Assembly: GCA_030674185.1 (NCBI GenBank)
Contig: CM060311.1
Coordinates: 101,059,513-101,123,512 of the forward strand
Reading direction: 5' to 3'
DNA: 64,000 bases
DNA from: Monoplex corrugatus
Taxonomy: Eukaryota > Mollusca > Gastropoda > Littorinimorpha > Ranellidae
This document shows positions 20,627 through 30,471 of the stretch, one piece after another. The position numbers and the translations under genes are program-made. Numbering within the stretch: the stretch's first letter is position 1; every line of letters starts with the position of its first letter. The notes beneath the pieces were generated by a model. It had not been told where the DNA came from. It was given only the letters and a program-made list of their open reading frames with translations, and searched no databases.

Positions 20627-20700
20627 GGGGAGAAAAATCCCTGATCAACTGGGAATCAAACCCAGGATCTCTCACTTTCCAGGTTGATGCTATGAATATC
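20627..20700 (-). mobile_element. tRNA-like SINE head fragment
   Basis: Read on the minus strand it holds a B-box-like GGGTTTGATTCCC preceded by TGGAAAGTGAGAGATCC and followed by AGGGATTTTTCTCCCC, the typical junction of a tRNA-derived SINE head with its body. The body to the left is replaced by the 46-bp array. It is not a functional tRNA: the acceptor stem and a clear A box are missing. Confidence 0.6.
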
Positions 20701-20724
20701 CAAGAGGCAGTTTTATCTCAAATC

Positions 20725-20871
20725 TTTGTATGTATGTATGTATCTACGTACGTACGTACGTACGTACGTACGTACGTGTGCGTGCATGCAATCATGCGTG
20801 TATGTATGTATGTATCTATATATGTATGTATGTATCTCTGTATGTATGTATCTGTCTATCTATCTGTCGAT
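20725..20871. repeat. Tetranucleotide microsatellites (GTAT)n/(CGTA)n/(CTAT)n
   Basis: Runs of TGTATGTATG, CGTACGTACGTACG and TATCTATCTG in one block. It directly precedes the RTE copy 2 fragment, which may mark where that insertion was cut off. Confidence 0.9.
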
Positions 20872-22395
20872 CTAAGCCCCAGGACCAGACAGTATTACTT
20901 CAGAAATGATTGAGGGCCTAGAAGAATTTGGTATTGAAAAAAATAACAGTCCACCTAAATGAAATTTATGACACTGGAAAAATCCCCAAAGATATGTCAA
21001 TATCAATTTTCATTGCACTTCCAAAGAAAACAGGGGATATAGAATACAAACTCCATTGTACAATCAGCTGATGAGTCGTGTAACAAAAATCCTATGAAGA
21101 ATAATCATGATGAGGACAAGGAACAGAATGAAAAGAGAAATAGCAGAAGAACAGTATGGGTTTGTGGAAGGGAAAGGAACTTATTATTGTTGTTTAAAGC
21201 CGAACTGACTCCATAGAGCCATATCAGGGCTAAGGGGAAAGGAACTTTTAATGCCATATACATCCTAAGAACTCTCATAGAGAGGTCAGTCAAGTTGAAT
21301 AAGGATTTATGTTTATGCTGTGTTGATTATACCAAGACTTTCGATCGGGTAAGACGCAAAGAATTGATCAACAACTGGAAAGGCTCAATACTGATGGAAA
21401 AGATCTAAGAATAATCAGAAATGTGTCTTGGGAATAAACAGCAGCAATGAGAATAGAAAACGATATAAGCTCTTTCCAAAATATCAAAAGAAGGGTCAGG
21501 CAGGGTTTTTGTTCTGTCACCAGTTTTGTTTTCACTTTACTGCAAAATCATCATGAAAAACCTAGAAGACTGCCTTGGGATAAAGGTTGGAGGAAAAATG
21601 ATAAACAACATTCATTACACAGATGACACCCTGCTAATTGCAGAAAATGAAAAAGACCTACAAAACCGTGTGAATATGATAGAAATAAAAAGCTAAAATA
21701 TAGGGCTGGAGCTAAATACCAAGAAGACTGAAGTCATGGTAATCAGTAAAAAACAAAGAAATCCCGTCATGCAAAATAACAGCAAATGGCACAACTTTGA
21801 GACAGGTTGATAAGTTTAAATATCTGGGAATGGTCATCTCACCAGATGGCAGGTGCATATCAGAAATAGCCAGCAGAATCAGCCAAGCCAAAACAGAAAT
21901 CAGGAAGATGAAAAGCATTCTTACCATCAAATACTTATCTATTAACATCAGGAAGAGAGTTCTTGAATGGTTTATAGAACCGATACTGTTACGCAGTTGT
22001 GAAGCGTGGACAGTCAACACAAAGTCAGAACAAAATTGAGGCAACTGAAATAAGGTTACTAAGATGAATGTTGAGAGTTCCATGGACAGCAAAGAAAACA
22101 AACAAGAAAGTATTGAAGAAGACAGGCACAAGAAGATCATTAATGAAGAAGATTAGAAAAAGGCAAGCAACATTTATAGGACATTTTTATGAGGAAAGAG
22201 AAATTGGAGCACCTGGTCACAACAGAAAAGCTAGAGGGAAAGAGAACACCAGGTAGACGCAGGGAGAGAATATTGAATGGCCTGGCGGGATGGGTGAGTA
22301 CAGAGAGGGTGGGAGATGTACTTGCAGTGACAAGGGATAGGTTCGTATGGAGGGCCATGATCGCCAACGCCATGCAGCAGGGCACATGATCGATA
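20872..22395 (+). mobile_element. RTE-type LINE copy 2 (pseudogene) in SVIP intron 2
   Basis: Plus-strand RTE fragment of the same family as 18255-16870, with more 5' sequence. Pieces in order are PGPDSITSEMIEGLEEFG, IFIALPKKTGDIE, CCVDYTKTFDRVRRKE, QGFCSVTSFVFTL (frame disturbed), IHYTDDTLLIAENEKDL (YTDD instead of YADD), LNTKKTEVMVISKK, KYLGMVISPDGRC, LRSCEAWTVN, MLRVPWTAKKTNKKV, GKRTPGRRRERILNGLAGW and WRAMIANAMQQGT. It ends in an ATGATG-rich tail. A 52-bp insertion at 21183-21234, a premature stop at about 21073 and later frame breaks show it is dead. Confidence 0.9.
21170..21247 (-). mobile_element. 52-bp retroelement 3' end with 13-bp target duplication
   Basis: GGGAAAGGAACTT occurs at 21170-21182 and again at 21235-21247. 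Between them lie 52 bp that, on the minus strand, read CCCTGATATGGCTC...GGCTTTAAACAACAATAATA, the look of a SINE or LINE 3' tail. The other RTE copy has a single GGAAAGGAACT at this place, so the empty site is known. It is an extremely 5'-truncated insertion. Confidence 0.85.
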
Positions 22396-22426
22396 TGATG
22401 ATGTGATGGATGATGATGAGGTGATG

Positions 22427-22458
<32 letters not shown>

Positions 22459-22520
22459 ATTGATGATGATCTATCTATCTATTTACACACACACGTACAC
22501 ACACACACACATACCCCATG
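22396..22520. repeat. (GAT)n, (CTAT)n and (CA)n simple repeats
   Basis: The RTE 3' tail continues as (GATGAT)n to about 22468, followed by CTATCTATCTAT and an imperfect (CA)n. This is the usual microsatellite growth at a LINE tail. Confidence 0.9.
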
Positions 22521-22663
22521 GAAACATATTCACACATTTTGTTTGTATCACTGTTTATTGTTATATCACTGTCAGTATGTCTATTTGACTGTCTCTTTAT
22601 GATTTATGATCCTTGATTGTGTCAACATGTCTGATATTATCAATTTTTGTTTTTATTTTTCAG

Positions 22664-22678
22664 TGGCAGGTTTCATAG
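22664..22678 (+). CDS. SVIP: SVIP exon 3 (last four codons and stop)
   Basis: Only 15 coding nucleotides: Trp-Gln-Val-Ser-stop (TAG at 22676-22678), preceded by a strong acceptor TTTTTATTTTTCAG. With exon 2 the protein ends GAGLRWQVS, matching the conserved SVIP C-terminus (human GGLRWTVS). The stop and the intron position just before the Trp codon strongly support the assignment. Confidence 0.93.
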   Translation, partial: WQVS

Positions 22679-23355
22679 CTGTTGAGAAAGATGTCAGCTG
22701 AAGAAGAGGGCAACAGTAAATTTGTACCGGTGCATGTACTTCCTGTGTCTCACATTGGCATCGGCTTGCTTCTATGACAGTTCCCACCTGTTACTGAACT
22801 GTGTGATACATTTCTACCAGTAATAATGTATTCTTGATCTGTATTTGACATGCATAGGTGATACGTTTTGCTTGAATTACCTGTCATCTCTCTTGTAAGT
22901 CGTAACCCAGTACTCCTAGTGCTTCATACAAATTACCCATCTTAATTTTGAGATTGGAATTCTCACAAGGACAAGGGGAATAGAAGAGTTCACTACTTCA
23001 CTTTAGGTCATCAAAACAACATTGTTGAAATGTAATGATTAAACAGAGCAATAAATAGATAGCTTCCAAAGTCAACTTCCAACAACTTTAGTCAGAAATG
23101 CAAACAAGAAGCAATATGTCTACAACATTGTGTCTTATGGGTGTTTCACCATTTGAATTATTTCATTTTATACAGCTGTGCTCTGTTTTGGTCTAGTTAT
23201 ATTTATGCAACAATTGTGCACTCTGTGTCTCATATGGAAATATGATATTGATATCAAAAGAACCAATATGTTCCTGACTTTGTACCAGTCTGCCCATTAT
23301 TTGTGGCAACATGAGCTTCATGACTTGACTTTTGCATTTTGACTTCAGTTTTATT

Positions 23356-23547
23356 TTAACCCTTTGACTCCCATACCCATTCCTCCAGTATCCTGTGTTG
23401 TCAACCGTGCTAGTTAAGCAGAAACTTAACCCTTTGACTCCCTTACCCTATCCACCAGCTTTCTGCAGGAAGCTGGTATATAGAGTGAGGCAGTCAAAGG
23501 GTTAAGTGTTTGCAGTTGGTGGATAGGGTGCGGGAGTGAAAGGTTAA
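23356..23547. mobile_element. TTAA-flanked MITE, copy 2
   Basis: 192 bp between TTAA and TTAA. The left end CCCTTTGACTCCC is intact; the right end has decayed (GGGAGTGAAAGG). Internal arms CCACCAGCTTTCTGC and GCAGGAAGCTGGT form a hairpin, as in copies 1 and 3. It is in the likely SVIP 3' UTR. Confidence 0.8.
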
Positions 23548-23619
23548 GTTTGCTCCCTGTTTGGCACTTTGATGATGATTGTATGAAATGTATGAGATGA
23601 AAAGATGCTTGTGTGAAAC

Positions 23620-23906
23620 TGAAAACAACTTCTTAGTTATGCCCCCATGAATAATAATGCTGATAATGAAATAATACTGAAAACAACTTGTTAGCTATAC
23701 CCCCATGAATAATAATGCTGATAATGAAATAACACTGAATACAACTTGTTAGCTATACCCCCATGAATAATAATGCTGATAATGAAATAATACTGAATAC
23801 AACTTGTTAGCTATGCCCCCATGAATAATAATGCTGATAATGAAATAACACTGAATACAACTTGTTAGCTATGCCCCCATGAATAATAATGCTGATAATG
23901 AAATAA
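23620..23906. repeat. 58-bp tandem repeat, 5 copies
   Basis: The core CCCCATGAATAATAATGCTG recurs at about 58-bp spacing from 23642 to 23875, with AATACAACTTGTTAGCTAT between. Copies are nearly identical. Confidence 0.93.
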
Positions 23907-24098
23907 CACAACTGCTCCAAATCCAAATAGAAAATAATAGAGAGAGCGGGAATTGAAATAATGAAACAAATGAGCAACAAATTAAGACAAATAGCTTTTC
24001 TGTGTTGATGATTAAGCCAAAACGTCATCAGAAATCTATAGAAATGATGTAGAAAATGATCACACTTGAGTATTAGTTTTGTTAATTCATGCGATTTA

Positions 24099-24227
24099 TT
24101 TTGTTTTCTATACAGTAAATCATTCTATTCTTTTATTTAATAATAATAATAATAATAATAATTATTATTATTATTATTATTATTATTTTGTTTTCTATAC
24201 AGTAAATCATTCTATTCTTTTATTTCA
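24099..24227. repeat. (AAT)n/(ATT)n palindrome between 39-bp direct repeats
   Basis: A near-perfect palindrome, (AAT)8 then (ATT)9, at about 24139-24187 is flanked on both sides by the same 39-bp segment (TTTTGTTTTCTATACAG, AAATCATTCTATTC). This looks like a duplication around a cruciform-forming sequence. Confidence 0.85.
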
Positions 24228-24365
24228 TACATTTCATCTTATTTTTTGTGTACAATATTCATTTTTGGTTCTTGTTTCAACAGCAGTACCTGTAATGATG
24301 TATATGTTGTGATTGTTTGAATTTCTCTTATCTATGTTGTTGTTGTCAATAAAAATTATAATGCT

Positions 24366-25260
24366 AGTGTTGGTGGACTTCTATACTCCTGTCATCAAGC
24401 AATAGAATAATTGTAAAATTAGTTGAAAAGATGAAAGAAAGATTACCAACATACTGATTAATATCAATTTCTGATAGTTGAAAAGATGAAAGAAAGATTA
24501 CCGACATATTAATTTGTGATGTGGGAGACCACATAGTCTCCAGTTCTACTTTGTTTCTGATCAGGGGAATAATTCTGAAAAGGACTCATTGTTGTACCTG
24601 ACTGAACGCCTACACTTACTCATGAGATTTGGCCATAGAGTTTTGACTGTTAGCCTTCATAGATTGTAGATAGCTTGTCGCATATGCTGTCTCTTCCGGT
24701 GAGTGGGGTAATTGTAAGTGTCTAGACATCTTTTTCTAGACATCTTTTCACCTGATATACTCTGTCACAAAATCTGCCTGTCATGTGGTGAAAAACGTGC
24801 CAAATGCCCAGCCCTGGTAATGACACTATATTTGTTCACAGTGTTGTTGGCAAAGCTTATGGCCCCTTATTGACTGGCAAACTGCCCTCTTTGCTCGATC
24901 CCTTGCTCTCCATGTTACCTTTGTGTTCAATTTGTTTTTCCTGTTTTACAGTTTGTTTGAATTCATACGTGGACATGGTTTACTGTTCTCTGGTATTATG
25001 TCAGACTTCTTATACACCTCTGTACTCTCTGAGACAAACTATGCACCCACTTCCCTTTGTTTCCTACTGCCATACTGACTCAGTATGGTTTTTTTTATAT
25101 TTCTGGATCAGCTGTTGGCTAGTGCAAAATAGGCACTAGATTGTGATATTTAATGATCTACAGGCACACAAAAATGTGATAATTTTATTATCTATGAGAA
25201 ACAGTAAAATGCTGATACCACCAGAATGATAGGTGTGTGAGGATGAGCAACAAACGGGCC
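24366..25260. other. Intergenic sequence, no feature
   Basis: Unique sequence apart from a doubled GAAAAGATGAAAGAAAGATTACC (split as GAAAAGATGAAAG and AAAGATTACC) near 24425 and 24478. A hydrophobic 111-codon open frame at 24804-25139 has no recognisable domain and no splice context, so I do not call it. Confidence 0.5.
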
Positions 25261-25261
25261 A

Positions 25262-27400
25262 TGGTTTCTGTTGTGTTTCTGTTTGTTGTGTTTATGTTGT
25301 GTTGTGTTTATGTTGTGTTGTGTTTATGTTGTGTTTACGTTGTGTTTATGTTGTGTTTACGTTGTGTTTATGTTGTGTTTACATTGTGTTTATGTTGTGT
25401 TGTGTTTTTTGTGTTTAGTTGTGTTAGTTGTTTTATGTTGTGTTTTACGTTGTGTTTTGTTGTGTTTAGTTGTGTTTATGTTGTGTTTACGTTGTGTTTA
25501 TGTTTGTGTTTACGTTGTGTTTATGTTGTGTTTACTGTTGTGTTTATGTTGTGTTTACGTGTTTTATGTTGTGTTTAGTGTTGTTTTATGTTGTGTTTAT
25601 GTTGTGTTTTCGTTGTTGTGTTGTGTTTTGTTGTGTTTACATTGTGTTTATGTTGTGTTGTGTTTATGTTGTGTTTAGTTGTGTTTTAATTGTGTTTAGT
25701 TGTGTTTATGTTGTGTTTATGTGTTATGTTGTGTTGTGTCTATGTTGTGTTTGTTTATGTGTGTTCATGTTGTGTTGTGTTTATGTTGTGTTGTACGTTT
25801 GTTATGTTGTGTTTGTTTATGGTGTGTTCATGTTGTGTTCGTGTTATGTTTATGTTGTGTTTGTGTTGTTTATATTGTGTTTACGTTGTGTTTATGTTGT
25901 GTTTATGTTGTGTTTATGTTTGTTGTTTGTGGTTTGTTGTGTTTTGTGTGTGTGTTTAGTGTGTTTATGTTGTGTTTTGTGTTGTGTTGTGTATGGTGTG
26001 TTCATGTTGTGTTTGTGTTGTGTTTATGTTGTGTTGTGTTTATGGTGTGTTCATGTTGTGTTTGTGTTGTGTTTAGGGTTTGTGTTATGTTGTGTTTTAC
26101 GTTGTGTTTTATGTTGTGTTGTGTTTATGGTGTGTATTTGTGTTATGTGTGTTTATGTTGTGTGTGTTAGTTGTTTTAGGTGTGTTCATGTGTTTTTTGT
26201 GTTGTGTTATGTGTGTTATGTTGTATGTTGTGTGTGTTTATGTGTGTTGTTTGTGTTGTGTTTATGTGTGTTTATGTTGTGTTTATGTTGTGTTTAGTTG
26301 TGTTTATGTGTGTTGTGTTATTGTGTTATGTTGTGTTGTGTTTCATGTTGTGTTTATGTTGTGTTTATGTTGTGTTCATGTGTATGTTTGTGTTTATGGT
26401 GTGTTCATGTTGTGTTTATGTTTGTGTTTGTTGTGTTTATGGTGTGTTTGTGTTTGTGTGTTTGTATGTTGTGTTATGTGTGTTATGTTGTGTTATGTTG
26501 TGTTGTGTTTATGGTGTGTTCATGTGTGTTGTTGTGTTTTATGGTGTGTTATGTTGTGTTTTGTTGTGTTGTGTGTTCATGTTGTGTTTGTTGTTTATGT
26601 GTGTTCATGTTTGTTGTGTTTTATGTGTTGTGTTCATGTTTGTGTTGTTGTGTTTATGGTGTGTTCATGTTGTGTTTGTGTTGTGTTTAGTGTGTGTGTT
26701 CATGTTGTGTTGTGTTTTGTGTTGTGTTATTTGTTGTGTTGTGTTTATGGTTGTGTTTGTGTGTTTGTGTTGTGTTAGGGTGTGTTCATGTTGTGTTTGT
26801 TGTGTTGTGTGTGTGTTATGTTGTGTTTGTTTTGGTGTTCATGTTGTGTTGGTTTATGTGTTCTGTTGTTTTAGTGTGTTCATGTTGTGTTGTGTTTATG
26901 GTGTGTTCATGTTGTGTTGTTGTGTTGTATGTTGTGTTCTGTTGTGTTGTGTTTATGTTGTGTTGTGTCTTGTGTGTTGTTGTTTGTTGTTGTTGTGTTT
27001 GTTGGTGTTGTGCTTCTGTTGTGTTGTGTTCTGTGTGTGTTGTGTTTGTTGTGTTGTGTGTTCTGTTGTGTGTGCCTTCTGTTGATGTTGTGCCCTTTTG
27101 TGATGTTGTGCTTCTGTTGTTGATGTTGTGCCTTTGTTGGGTGTTGTGCCCTTTGTGTGTGTTGTGCTTCTGTTGTGTTTTTGCCCTTCTGTTGATGTTG
27201 TGTCCTTGTGTTGATGTTGCCCTTCTGTTGATGTTGTGCTTGTATGTTGCCACTGTCATGTGTGGTGTTGTGTGTCCTTCTGTGAGTTTGTGTGTTGGTT
27301 GTGTTGTCTTCTGTGGTGTGTCTGTGCATGTTGTGTTTGGTGTGTTGTGCTTCTGTTGATGTTGTGTGGTGTTTTGTTGTGTTGTTGTGTCTTTCTGATG
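25262..27400. repeat. Degenerate GT-rich array (TTATGTTGTGT-type)
   Basis: About 2.1 kb built from TGTTGTGTTTATG, TGTTGTGTTTACG and TGGTGTGTTCATG words with many one- or two-base gaps. Toward the right it takes on CTTCTGTTGATGTTGTGCC units. Plus-strand frames give Cys/Val/Leu-rich ORFs that mean nothing biologically. The gap-heavy variation resembles uncorrected long-read consensus as much as natural divergence. Confidence 0.88.
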
Positions 27401-29600
27401 CCACGTCAGTGTGGTGTTGTGTTTGTCCTTTTGATGTGTCATATGTGTGGTGTTGGTGTTTTGTCTTTGATGCCAGTCAGTTGTTGGTGTGTTTGCTCAT
27501 GTGTGTTTTGTCTGAATGCCATGTCTAGTGTGGTGGTGTGTTGTCCTTCTGAATGCCACAGTCAGTGTGTGTGTTGGTGTGTGTTCCAGTTTGTTTTGTG
27601 TGTTGCTTCGATGCCACAGTCATGTTGTTGTGTTGGTGTGTTGTCCTTCTGAATGCACGTCAGTGTTGTGGTGTGTGTCTTGTGCATGTTGGGCTGGTTG
27701 CTTGAATGCCACAGTCAGTGTGTGTGGGTTGTTGTCCTTCTGAATGCCACAGTCAGTGTGGTGTTGGTGTGTTGTCCTTCTTGAATGCCACAGTCATGTG
27801 TGTGTTGGTGTGTTGTCCTTCTGAATGCCACAGTCAGTGTGTGGTGTGTTGTCTTTGATGCCAGTCGTGTGTGTGTGTTGTCCTTTCTGATGCACAGTCT
27901 GGTTCTGTTGTAGTGTGTTGTGTGTGTTTGTCCTTCTGAATGCCACAGTCAGTGTGTGTGTGGTGTGTTGTCCTTCTGAATGCCACAGTCAGTGTGTGTG
28001 TTGGTGTGTTGTCCTTCTGAATGCCACAGTCAGTGTGGTGGTGTGTGTTGTCCTTCTGAATGCCACAGTCAGTGTGGTGTGTGTGTGTGTCCTTCGAATG
28101 CACAGTCAGTGTGGTGGTGTGTTGTCCTTCTGAATGCCACAGTCAGTTGTGGTGTTGGTGTGTTGTCCTTCTGAATGCCACAGTCAGTGTGTGTTGGTGT
28201 GTTGTCCTTCTGAATGCCACAGTCAGTGTGTTGGTGGTGTGTTGTCCTTCTGAATGCCACAGTCAGTGTGTGTTGGTGTGTTGTCCTTCATGCACAGTGT
28301 GAGTGGTGTGTTGTCCTTCTGATGCACAGTCAGTTGTGTGTGTGTGTCCTTCTGAATGCCACAGTCATGTGTTGGTTGTGTGTTGTCCTTCTGAATGCCA
28401 CAGTCAGTGTGGTGTGTGTGGTGTTTGTCCTTCTGAATGCCACAGTCAGTGTGTTGGTGTGTTGTCCTTCTGAATGCCACAGTCAGTGTGGTGGTGGTGT
28501 GTTGTCCTTCTGAATGCCACAGTCAGTGTGGTGGTGTGTTGTCCTTCTGAATGCCACAGTCAGTGTGGTGTTGGTGTGTTGTTCCTTCTGAATGCCACAG
28601 TCAGTGTGTGTGTGTGTCCTTGATGCATGTGTGTTGTTGTCCTTCTGAATGCCACAGTCAGTGTGGTGTGGTGTGTTGTCCTTCTGAATGCACAGTCAGT
28701 CAGTGTGGTGTGTTGTCCTTCTGAATGCCACAGTCAGTGTGGTGGTGTTGTCCTTCTGAATGCCACAGTCAGTGTGGTTGGTGTGTTGTCCTTCTGAATG
28801 CCACAGTCATGTGTGGTGTGTGTGTTGTCCTTCTGAATGCCACAGTCAGTGTGTTGTGGTGTGTTGTCCTTCTGAATGCCACAGTCAGTGTGTGGTGTTG
28901 TGTGTCCTTCTGAATGCCACAGTCAGTTGTGTTGGTGTGTTGTCCTTCTGAATGCCACAGTCAGTGTGGTGGTGTGTGTGTTGTCCTTCTGAATGCCACA
29001 GTCAGTGTGTGTGTGTGTGTTGTCCTTCTGAATGCCACAGTCAGTGTGGTGTTGTGTTGTCCTTCTGAATGCCACAGTCAGTGTGGTTGGTGTGTTGTCC
29101 TTCTGAATGCCACAGTCAGTGTGGTGTTGGTGTGTTGTCCTTCTGAATGCCACAGTCAGTGTGTGGTGGTGTGTTGTCCTTCTGAATGCCACAGTCAGTG
29201 TGGTGGTGTGTTGTCCTTCTGAATGCCACAGTCAGTGTGTGTGGTTTGTGTTGTCCTTCTGAATGCCACAGTCAGTGTGTGTTGGTGTGTTGTCCTTCTG
29301 AATGCCACAGTCAGTGTGTGTTGGTGTGTTGTCCTTTTGAATGCCACAGTCAGTGTGGTGGTGGTGGTGTGTTGTCGTTCTGAATGCCACAGTCAGTGTG
29401 TTGGTGTGTTGTCCTTCTGAATGCCACAGTCAGTGTGTTGGTGTGTTGTCCTTCTGAATGCCACAGTCAGTGTGTTGGTGTGTTGTCCTTCTGAATGCCA
29501 CAGTCAGTGTGGTGGTGGTGTGTTGTCCTTCTGAATGCCACAGTCAGTGTGGTGGTGGTGTGTTGTCCTTCTGAATGCCACAGTCAGTGTGGTGGTGTTG
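27401..29600. repeat. About 37-39-bp minisatellite (CCTTCTGAATGCCACAGTC)
   Basis: Around 55 copies of GTCCTTCTGAATGCCACAG plus TCAGTGTG and a variable GT/GGT spacer (GTGTTGGTGTGTT, GGTGGTGTGTT and others). The core is almost invariant; the spacer varies in length by a few bases. The left part (27.4-28.1 kb) is corrupted by deletions; the right part is clean. Confidence 0.93.
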
Positions 29601-30471
29601 GTGTTTCACTGTTTCTGGTGTCCTCAGAGATAATGGTAATGACATAGTTTTTGCTTCAAATGATCTGAGAATAATTCTGATTGCAACAACTGCAACTGTG
29701 ATTGGCAGGTGGATTGATTAACACGTTTTGCTGGCGTTTTTGGTTTTACCTTTGTCGGACTTGTTCATCATTGTTGATAATAATACAAGTGACCAATTTT
29801 GAAATACATGAAGGCTTCAAACTATGTGGTGTTGAGCTTTAAAGTGGGGTTTCCCCTGTCCTTTGCAAGTCCGATTGTGAGATGACAGTAAGTGCATTGA
29901 ATTGTCAGAACACGTTCCTGTCAAATGACATTGTTTGCATTGTATCTGTTGTTGTACTTTGCTGTTTGGAATGCTTGAAACACACAAGTTTGATTGAATA
30001 ATTACTGGCTCATTTGTTGACTAATAGATTGATGTTTCATTTGTTTATACATTCAATGTGTCACTGCCAAATAGACTCTCGTAACTTAGATTTAACTAAA
30101 GGAATGATGAAATTTTAATTTGACGCTGTAAGTGTATTCATTTCATTTTTTTTTTCATGGATACTGAGAGAAATGATGGTTATGCAATAGATGGTAATTT
30201 TTATGTTGAAGGTTAGATAATTTGATATACTCTATCAAATGATAACTTGAAATACTCTTATCAAATATTTCTGAAAAAGAAAGGAGTCTTTGAAAGTCTG
30301 TGAACATTTGCCTTGATAGTATCAACAGAAATTCAGTTTACTGCATACAGGAAAAGAATTTTATGAGCTGGGTAAATTTTGAGGGTGAGGGAAGAGAGGT
30401 TTTAGAGATGAGAAAACTCTCCCCAGTGTCAGAAACATACAGAATCAATAACATCAGGTGAAATCCTGCCA
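29601..30471. other. Unique AT-rich spacer
   Basis: No repeat, exon or element recognised. A TTTCTGGTGTCCTCAG acceptor-like sequence at about 29625 lacks a following open exon. Confidence 0.5.

Larger units (their letters stand above)
22679..24365 (+). other. SVIP: SVIP 3' UTR with poly(A) signal at 24348
   Basis: No further exon is needed after the TAG. An AATAAA occurs at 23050 and a better placed one, in a T/TG-rich context, at 24348-24353. The region holds a MITE, a 58-bp tandem repeat and an (AAT)n/(ATT)n palindrome. Which signal is used cannot be told from sequence. Confidence 0.5.

Noticed and set aside
20627..20700. Functional tRNA gene on the minus strand
   Set aside because: Only a B-box region is preserved; there is no acceptor-stem pairing and no clear A box, and SINE body sequence follows.
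24804..25139. 111-codon hydrophobic ORF
   Set aside because: No domain, no splice context and composition like the surrounding sequence; likely chance.
25233..27652. Cys/Val/Leu-rich ORFs that superficially suggest small Cys-rich secreted peptides or membrane proteins
   Set aside because: They come from a GT-rich low-complexity array with frame-shifting gaps. There is no signal-peptide/propeptide layout or cysteine framework.
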